Origin: Humulus lupulus
Taxonomy: Eukaryota; Streptophyta; Magnoliopsida; Rosales; Cannabaceae
Length of the DNA: 64,000 nt
Direction of reading: 5' to 3'
NCBI RefSeq assembly: GCF_963169125.1
Contig: NC_084795.1
Coordinates: forward strand, 141,893,766-141,957,765
The stretch's first letter is position 1. Each line of letters opens with the position of its first letter. Under the pieces are notes generated by a model, which saw nothing but the letters and a program-made list of their open reading frames with translations, made no database searches and was not told the DNA's origin. A program made the translations under genes and the position numbers. This document shows, in pieces, positions 57,211-64,000 of this stretch.

Positions 57211-58102
57211 TCACTGGTAGTACTTCTTGAGGTATTCTGCATTCCATGCTCGAGGTACGACGGTGTCGTCCATGTGCGCCAGATTATAAGTGTTTGGTGG
57301 TATGCACTGAGCGACCTGGTAGGGTCCTTCCCAATTCGACCCCAGTACCCCCGCCCCCGGGTCTCGTGTGTTGGGGAGTACCTTCCTCAATACTAAGGCT
57401 CTTACCCTGAACTTTCTCTCTCGCACCCTTGAATTGTAATACCTCGCTGCCCGTTGCTGATATGTTGCCAACCTGAGTTGTGCCCTTTCTCTCTTGGCTT
57501 CCAGCAGGTCCAAGTTCCCGACAAACATTGTGATGTTAGCTTGGTCATCATATGCTTGCGTGCGGAAGGAGTTAACCTTCATTTCTACTGGAAGGATAGC
57601 CTCGCAGCCAAAGGCCAAGGCGAAAGGTGTCTCCCCAGTGGTGGAACGAGGGGTGGTCCTGTAGGCCCAAAGCACATTTGGGAGTTCCTCGACCCAGGCC
57701 CCTTTCAACTTTTTCAACTTAGTTTTCAAGTTCTTTTTCAGGATCTTGTTGGTGGCCTCTACTTGCCCATTGGCTTGGGGATGTACTACTACGGAGAAAC
57801 TCCTCCTGATTCCTTTTGCCTTGCAGTAGTCCTTGAACATCCCTCCTTCAAATTCTGTTCCATTGTCAGAGATGATCTTGTAAGGTACTCCGAACCTACA
57901 AACAATATATTTGTTGACAAAGGTGGTGATCTACTTAGTTGTTATGCTGACTAATGGCTCTGCTTCCACCCACTTAGTGAAATAGTCGACCGCTACCACC
58001 GCATACTTAGCTCCTCCTCTTCCTGCTGGCAGTACCCCTATCAAGTCAATCCCCCTATCAAGTCAATCCCCCACATAGTGAAGGGCCACGAGCTGATCAT
58101 GC
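57211..58102 (-). pseudogene. element D integrase core and C-terminal part
   Basis: The intact frame 57840-57211 runs from MFKDYCKAKGIRRSFSVVVH through HPQANGQVEATNKILKK (catalytic Glu), VLWAYRTTPRSTTGETPF, a GSNWEGPYQVAQCI module and EYLKKYYQ-stop. Upstream, with at least one stop and a frame change, are GIDLIG, VVAVDYFTKWVEAEPL and IISDNGTEFEGG (first and second catalytic Asp). It is the best preserved Tat integrase in the window. Confidence 0.85.
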
Positions 58103-58816
58103 TCAACAACTCATTTGGTGATTGTTGTGGGTAAGTTGCACTCTCTGGCACTTATCGCACCTTCTCGCGAAGTCACTCGTGTCCTTCTCCATGGTAGGCC
58201 AATAATACCCCTGGCGGATGACCTTTTTTGTCGTGGACTGCCCCCCAGCATGGTTTCCGTATTCCCCTTCGTGTATCTCTTGTAAAAACTTTGACGCCTC
58301 TCGAATGAATCCATTCGCCTTCAGCTTGTCAACCTCCTCTTTTAGGGCCGCGTATCTCTCTGGGTCTAGTGCTCTCCTTTTCTGCCTCACCGGCCTAGCT
58401 TTCGGGTCGATGTTCAGATTGTGGAACATGACTGCTGGGTCTATCCCTACCATATCCTCGTGATTCCAGGCGAATACGTCAAGGTTGGCTTTTAAGAACT
58501 TTACTAGTTTCTCCTTCATGTCACCAGCAAGGATTTTTCGTACCTTCAACTTTCTCAACGGCTCATTCATGACTGTTACTTCCTCCAATTCCTCTACCGG
58601 TTCAACTCTGGGCTCTTCTGTGACTCGTGGGTCCAACTCGCTTGGGTTCGCGCCTTCATGCACAACCATCGCCATAGGTGTTGTCGGCTTTGTGGCTGTG
58701 CGGAAGGATGTGTTATAGCATTCTCTCACTTCCTTCTGCTCTCCTTTCATGCATGATATTCCCCCGGGAGTTGGGAATTTCATAGCTAAGTGGTATACAG
58801 AAGTTATTTCCATCAA
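58103..58816 (-). pseudogene. element D pol: protease end and RT start fused to integrase zinc region
   Basis: One open frame of 237 codons reads the end of protease (VYHLAMKFPTPGG), a linker, the start of reverse transcriptase (DVFAWNHEDMVGIDPAVM, KLKANGFIREA), then without a break the integrase zinc region (FLQEIHEGEYGNHAGG, GYYWPTMEKD, RCDKCQR). All reverse transcriptase motifs and both RNase H domains are missing. The fusion is in frame, so a protease-integrase protein could be made, but reverse transcription would have to come from another element. Confidence 0.85.
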
Positions 58817-59199
58817 TTATCTTAGGGAAGGTCTCCCTAATACCGCATTGAAGGTTGAGGCGCAATCTACCACAACGAAGTTTGCCATTATTGTGGTTTG
58901 TCCAGCCTATTCTCCCATAGTGAGGGCTAACTCGATTGCCCCCAGGGGCTGTATCGAATCTCCCGTAAATCCATACAAAGAACTATTGCAAGGCTTTAGG
59001 TGTCAGAGGTTTAGTCCTATCTTCTCCAGCACTGGGCGATACAAGATGTCCACATTGCTTCCGTTATCCACCAAGACCTGATGCACCCTCATGTTAGCAA
59101 GCTGGACAGTCAACACTAGGGGGTCATTGTTGGGGAAGTGCACACCCCGGGCGTCTTCTTAGGTGAAGGTTATTGAGTCATTTTCACCCTTAAAACTCT
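58817..59199 (-). pseudogene. element D protease
   Basis: ANMRVHQVLVDNGSNVDILY carries the retropepsin-type active site (D-N-G-S here); further on come IELALTMGEQAGQTTIMANF and FNAVLGRPSL, typical of Tat protease. In-frame stops occur near 59160 and 59010, plus one just before 58816. Confidence 0.75.
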
Positions 59200-59500
59200 T
59201 CAGGGGCGTTGCTCCAGACTTAGGACGCACGGTGGTGGACTTCGTCTGGCCTCCCTGACATATCTATCTCCTCCCTTCCTAGATTCGCCCCCGAATCCTG
59301 GTCCTCCAAAGATGGTCCTAACCTCTACCTGTACTTCTGGGGCTACCTCTCGCGCCCGCGGTGAGGATGCTCCTTCTTCTAGCCCATGGTTCTCCTTGTG
59401 CACATATCTGCCCAAATGTCCCATGCGAATGAGCTCATCAATTTCCACCTTCAAATGGTTGCATTCCGCAGTAGTGTGGCCTATATCTTTGTTATACTGG
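59200..59500 (-). pseudogene. element D gag, C-terminal part
   Basis: HQYNKDIGHTTAECNHLKVE, then LIRMGHLGRYV, matches the conserved end of Tat gag, with a single Cys-His-type nucleocapsid remnant. The frame continues from 60870 after removal of the solo LTR: ...KYCQ there joins HQYNKDIGHTT here. Confidence 0.8.
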
Positions 59501-60869
59501 TGTTGACGGTTAAATCTCGTCAACCAAATTAGATCGAAAAACTCAAAGCTAAATCTGGTGATATTTATATAAGAACTTTAGGATAAACTTTAAGGTAAAG
59601 TAGAAACAGATCAACAATGGAGCAAGCCTCTGTATATTTCTCAAAAGCCTCTACATACAATGAATTCTTCCACCCCCTTTCAGGTGGAAATAGAGTTCAT
59701 TTTATAGTAGGCTCTAATGGCCCTGGGTACATGAGGGTCTAGGGGACCAGATGGTACATGAGTACACTAGCAGGAGAGTGGTTCCAGGGGTAGTGGTGTG
59801 GGCTTCCGTACATGGTAAGAATCTGTGGGGATGTCTCCACTACCTACTGAGTATGAGTGTCAGGGGTTGTCTGGCGTGGACCGTAGCGAGTACTTTGCTT
59901 GTACGGCCACTACTTGTCTGACATGGGCCTTGTCTCCGTACTTTACTTCCTTTTAGTATGTAGGTGCGCTCCGTACCCCTCCTGCCTTCGCATCAGATCG
60001 CTGTGAAGCCTTCCCTTAGGCCCTTGACCTTACATCCTATGAGTCCCGTAGGAAGAGAGGCATCTCGTAGAGGGCATCCCTGTGTTAGTCGATAGTCTCA
60101 TTCACAAGACCAATGCCCCGCGGTTCCCATGCTCATGGGGCCGTGAGACCACCAAGGACGAGGCTGTCCTGCTGCCCAATATTCTTCTCGCGGCATATAC
60201 CCAGATGCGTGAAGTGAGGCAGGCTCGCTTGGGGGCTCTGTGATGCAAGCCGAGATGAGGCGTTGGGCACCTCCCGGGCGTGAGGTGCGCCAAATAGGTG
60301 TTAGGCGCCGTTGGCGCACAACCCGTTGCACTTGGCATCTCCTAGGGACGAGGTGTTCCGTCTAGGCACAAGATGCCCACCCTAGATGCGAGGCACCCCT
60401 CGTAGGCACGAGGCACCGTTGACGTGCGACCCATTGCACGTGGTGTCTCCTAGGGGCGAGGCACCCCCCCCCCCCAAGGCGTATGGTACTGGTGACGCGA
60501 GGCAGGGGCCGCGCGAGAGATGGTGCGAGGCGGGCCCTCGCGGGACGCGCATGCGCCGAGGTAGGAGCGAGACAGGCGCGAGGCAGGGGCCTTGCAAGGG
60601 GACAGTGGCCCGAGCATCCCGCGGCTCAGTCATGTACTTAGGCCTTTATGTGACCTTAGCATGCGCCTTGGATCTTTTACAAGCATGGAATATTGAGCAT
60701 CCATAAAGGCCATACTTCATGGCTCACTAGGTGATGCTTCCCTTGGGATAATCTCCCGGTTTCACAAGACTTATAGGTCTGAGCCTGATAATGTGAATAA
60801 GTGACCTTTAGCCTTGTATTTTCACCATGTACTGGGGATTTTTTTCTGGGTGGATTTTTTGCATCCACA
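59501..60869 (-). mobile_element. solo LTR of the element D family, TSD ACTGG
   Basis: TGTTGACGGTTAAA...GCATCCACA, 1369 bp, flanked by ACTGG at 59496-59500 and 60870-60874, and splitting the gag frame of D. It shares both ends and the GC-rich middle (60350-60620) with the D LTR, and CAAGCATGGAAT...GAGCATCCA-like text at 60681. It has about 170 bp after that point which the D LTR lacks. Confidence 0.9.
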
Positions 60870-61362
60870 ACTGGCAATACTTGCTGGGGTCTCTTTTAGA
60901 CCTGTCTTTTTTCATTGGCAGGGGCCTTCTGAAAGGAACCTGGTTTTCGTTTGTAACGAAAATATGCTCTCTTGCATGGGTGAGGTCAGTATAAAAGGTG
61001 TAGGGGCCTTGTCTGCGCTCATCAGAGCGTTGATGCTTCCGGAGTCGATCATCTCTTGTTCCCTCATAGACCCTCTTTTTCTTTGCATTGCTTTGGCTCT
61101 CCATGATTGAGGGCTTCGGTGAATTCTGGTCTTTTCTGGCCTTAAGGTTATCGTGACCATCTTCCACGCGAATATACTTTTGTGCCCGCTCGTCGAAATC
61201 ATCCAAGTCCGTGACCTCCCTCTTGAACATGTTATTCCATAACTTGCTTCCTGGGCATACTCCAGTTGTGATGGCCATTTTTAGTTCTCTGCAGATCAGG
61301 CTCCATACTTTAGCTGCCTCCATATTGAACCTGTGAATGTAGCTCTTCAGACTCTCATTTTC
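60870..61362 (-). pseudogene. element D gag, central part
   Basis: ENESLKSYIHRFNMEAAKVW, then FDERAQKYIRVEDG, RKHQRSDERRQGPYTFYTDL and a SKYCQ end are those of a Tat-type gag capsid domain. It is open from the LTR K boundary to the solo LTR. The N-terminal part lies beyond K, outside the window. Confidence 0.82.
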
Positions 61363-64000
61363 TGTAACGCCCCAAACTCCAGGGACCGCTACGGTGTGCC
61401 TTGTAAACAGTGCTAAACTCGCTAATCGAGTCATTTGGCCAAAACGTGTAACTAAGTATGATTAGCGGTTTAGGGTTTAAACATTTTGGTTAAGATGTAA
61501 CGTTTCACTAGAACGTTTAATATATACATTGGGATCCCGAAAATATAATTTCAGAGTTTATTACAGAAAATATTTACAACAGGCCGTACTAAGCGGCAAA
61601 ACAAGGTTCAACCCTAGTTCCACTTTAAACCTCGGTCGTGGCGGACGAGCATCTGCATATGTACACGTCATCACCTAAGCTCTCCAACTCAAGGATGGTC
61701 CAGCTTCCTCTTGCCTTTACCTGCACCACGTAGCACCCGTGAGCCGAAGCCCAGCAAGAAAACATAATATATCATGATATAATATCAACAATAACCAAAG
61801 TAACCATTCAGAACCAACGGTCCATACAGATAGGTGACAATAGCCAAAAGTCACAGTAATGAGCATCGCTCCCTCTAGCCATGTGACGATAGGGTCACCA
61901 GGGCTTAACTGATAAGTGATCTTTTCATAAGTTTGATTAGGACAGGTGCAAGGTGATTATTCACCAACATAACCTTCCTCACGACTCTAGAGTCGAAACT
62001 ATGGACAGCGTCCCTTAGCCATGTGACAAACGGTCACCGGGGTCATATACCTTGGCTATAGTCATCTGGTTGTAGACCAGGCAAGCGCTTATAGTTCTCA
62101 TTGACCTTCCGGTCGGTCCAGCATTAATACCCCATATGAGTCATTCAATGCCGGTCTCGATTAGATCTAATCTTTAATCGGCCCGGCGTTCACAACGCAC
62201 TGCCACTTCTGACCCTTGGGTCGGTAAAACGCGACCAGTGCTCAGCCCGTGGTGAACTTAACTGATAAGTCACAGCTTCACAGACGGATCTGACACCATT
62301 GTCGATTCTGACTAATAAGTCAGCGCCATACACAGGTAAGCCATCCCACCAACATATACCACATGTCCAATATCCAATAACAAGTATTCAACATGCTTAC
62401 TCAACAGATATTGGTACAATTAGGACTATGCATTAACACAGAGGCTCAAGCTCCGAACGATATCACACCCAGTATACAAAGCATGTCCTAATCACATGTT
62501 TCTCATGCGTCATATGCAATATACCCAACAGTCCAACATGCACAAATAACAGCCATGCATGTCACATTTAACAGTCAACCAACATGCATCAAGAATAGCC
62601 ATGCATGTCATACATAATAATCAACCAACATGCATCATAATAGCCATGCATGTCTCATATACACAGGGTGCAGTTTTCTTACCTTGGGTTCGAGCGAGAA
62701 TTAATAAAAGAAACGACCTTTGAGAACGATCAACCTTTAAGCCCCCTTAGCGGTCACCTAGTCATAACCAAATATAAAACCTTATGACAAAGAGTAATTA
62801 AATACTTCCAAACCCAACCCAATCCTCCGGGACGTCGAATCCCACTCAACTAAGTAGTAGGATCGATTCTAAGCCCTTAGAGTTAAGTTCCCATCACAAA
62901 AACCACCATTTAGTATTTTTTTTCCCTTAAGGGCCGCGGCCCTACATGGACCATGCCGCGGCGCGCCCCCCAGACAGAGCCTCCACCACCTTCTTCAAGC
63001 TAGGGCTGCGGCGCCCAAGAACAGGGCCGCGGCCCAACTTCGCACCAGCCATTTTTCTTCGTTTTTTCACTTCTAAAACCTTCCAAAAACCCATCTAAAC
63101 CTCTCCAAATCATCAAACCAAAGTTACCAAACTTCCCAATGGTCCAAAACCACCAAAACCTGAAGCTCAAACCAACCAAAAACTCAACAATTCACAAAGT
63201 CCAATTCTAAGCTTAAAAACTTAAGAAATTCAAAACTTAACTCAAAAACAGAGCACACCATTAAATTCATAACTAGAACTCACCTCAAACACGGTTTTGA
63301 ATCCCCTTTAATAGCTGTGACAAGTTCCCTAGCTTCCCCCTTTGATCTCCAAGCTCAACTCCTCAAGGTGGCTCTCAAAATTCAAAGAAAAGGATGAAGG
63401 AAAGTTTGTACGGGAGAGAAAGGATGAGAGGATGAGGTTAGGCTCTGTTTTGCTCTGTTTCTACAGCCTTCCAAACCCCCAAAATCTGATATAAATCCTT
63501 AAGGTCAAAAGACCATAATGCCCCTAGACCAATTTAAAAGCTTCTAAACACTCCCAAGGGTAAATTCGTCATTTCCAACCTATACCGTTAATTATAATTA
63601 ACGCTCACCAATTCCCGCTAATCTCAACATTCCCAAATACCAATAAATCATATCCCATTACCCTTTAATTCTCGGTAATGCTCTAATCATTAAATTCACC
63701 CCGAGACTCACCCTGAGCCCCGAACTTAAGCCCGTTATGACTAGACCGAACACCTACATCTCATGATCGTCTCATGTCGATTAGCTCGAACCAATCCACC
63801 TTATAATGTGGCTATATTAATTAATCACAATCACGCACCCAAAATATACAATTACGCCCACAGTGGCCAAATTACCAAATTACCCTCATAATTAACATAT
63901 GACCCCATATGCATGCATTCACCATCATATAATAATATAATTCACGTAAACATGCATATAATCATTAAATACTATAATAAATCAATTATGGCCCTCCCGG
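61363..64000 (-). mobile_element. Tekay-type LTR K, cut by the window end
   Basis: It starts TGTAACGCCCCAAACTCC within D gag and follows the layout of I2 throughout (CACGTAGCACCCGTGAGCC at 61726; TTAATTATAATTAACGCTC at 63586; CCCCGAGACTCACCCTGAGC at 63701). By comparison with I2 only about 70 bp remain to its end. The candidate TSD is TTTTC (61358-61362). GC-rich GGGCCGCGGCCCT-type motifs lie at 62930-63050. Whether it is a solo LTR or part of a full element cannot be seen. Confidence 0.82.

Larger units (their letters stand above)
51693..61362 (-). mobile_element. Ty3/gypsy Tat-type retrotransposon D, minus strand
   Basis: The order on the plus strand is: 3' LTR, polypurine tract, antisense gene (reading plus), spacer, integrase, reverse-transcriptase-less pol, protease, gag (all reading minus). 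Gag is split by a solo LTR of the same family, and by LTR K at 61363, beyond which D continues off the window. It has fewer stops than A, B, C or E, so it is younger, but reverse transcriptase and RNase H are deleted. Confidence 0.9.

Noticed and set aside
60382..60706. ORFs of about 80-106 codons in GC-rich DNA
   Set aside because: These lie inside the solo LTR that interrupts D gag and share its repeat composition; they also occur on both strands.
1..64000. Any host gene, rRNA cluster or organellar insertion
   Set aside because: Nearly every stretch longer than 300 bp can be placed in one of the retrotransposons; the leftovers show no gene-like signal.

Overview
This 64 kb window is plant nuclear DNA made almost entirely of nested LTR retrotransposons. 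I find no host gene, rRNA, complete tRNA, CRISPR array or operon. The evidence is a set of Ty3/gypsy Tat-type, Ty3/gypsy Tekay/Del-like chromovirus and Ty1/copia sequences, TG...CA termini with 5-bp target-site duplications (TSDs), primer-binding sites resembling tRNA-Met, polypurine tracts, and plant-style GT-AG introns in antisense retrotransposon genes. The species cannot be named from the sequence; a dicot with a repeat-rich genome is my inference.

The outermost layer is a decayed Tekay-like element (E). Its left LTR spans 5511-11246 and is interrupted. Its gag-pol remnant lies at 11263-16040, its next LTR at 16041-17900, and a second deleted internal copy at 17901-18127. The left LTR is hit by the 3' half of Tat element A (1-5505), a solo LTR of 1.2 kb (5804-6998, TSD AAAGA) and a Tekay-type solo LTR of 2.4 kb (7186-9553, TSD CATAC).

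At 18128 an old copia element (copia-2) is inserted in E. Its pieces lie at 18128-18859, 30123-30396, 38848-39359 and 46787-48442. It has absorbed most of the rest of the window. The first insertion is a reverse solo LTR, G (18860-30122), which is itself split by a young full-length copia element, copia-1 (19452-29423, TSD AACTC, LTRs 1852/1851 bp, about 13 substitutions and one indel apart by eye). The second is Tat element B (30397-38842, TSD AATAT), carrying two nested solo LTRs. Third comes a Tekay-type LTR, H (39360 to about 41880), fused by deletion to the 3' half of Tat element C (about 41881-46786). Last is Tekay-like element F (48443-51692), which is broken by minus-strand Tat element D (51693 to beyond the window). 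D's gag is in turn broken by a solo LTR of its own family (59501-60869, TSD ACTGG) and by a further Tekay-type LTR, K (61363 to the window end). The deepest chain is K in D in F in copia-2 in E, five levels.

The most notable biology is in the four Tat elements A, B, C and D. Each carries, between integrase and 3' LTR, a second gene in antisense to gag-pol. In all four this gene has introns, a region resembling the 'putative gypsy-type transposon' (Transposase_28) domain found in plant antisense extra ORFs, a low-complexity or coiled-coil part, and a collinear 15-residue C-terminal motif with pattern Y-x2-W-x2-[DN]-x3-[DN]-F-S. A polypurine-tract-like G run lies just after integrase in every one, so the antisense gene sits between two such tracts. 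Most coding regions are broken by stops, frameshifts or deletions. Copia-1 is closest to intact, with two nonsense codons and one frameshift in gag-pol plus a gag whose core is replaced by short repeats. Element D keeps long ORFs but has lost reverse transcriptase and RNase H by an in-frame deletion.
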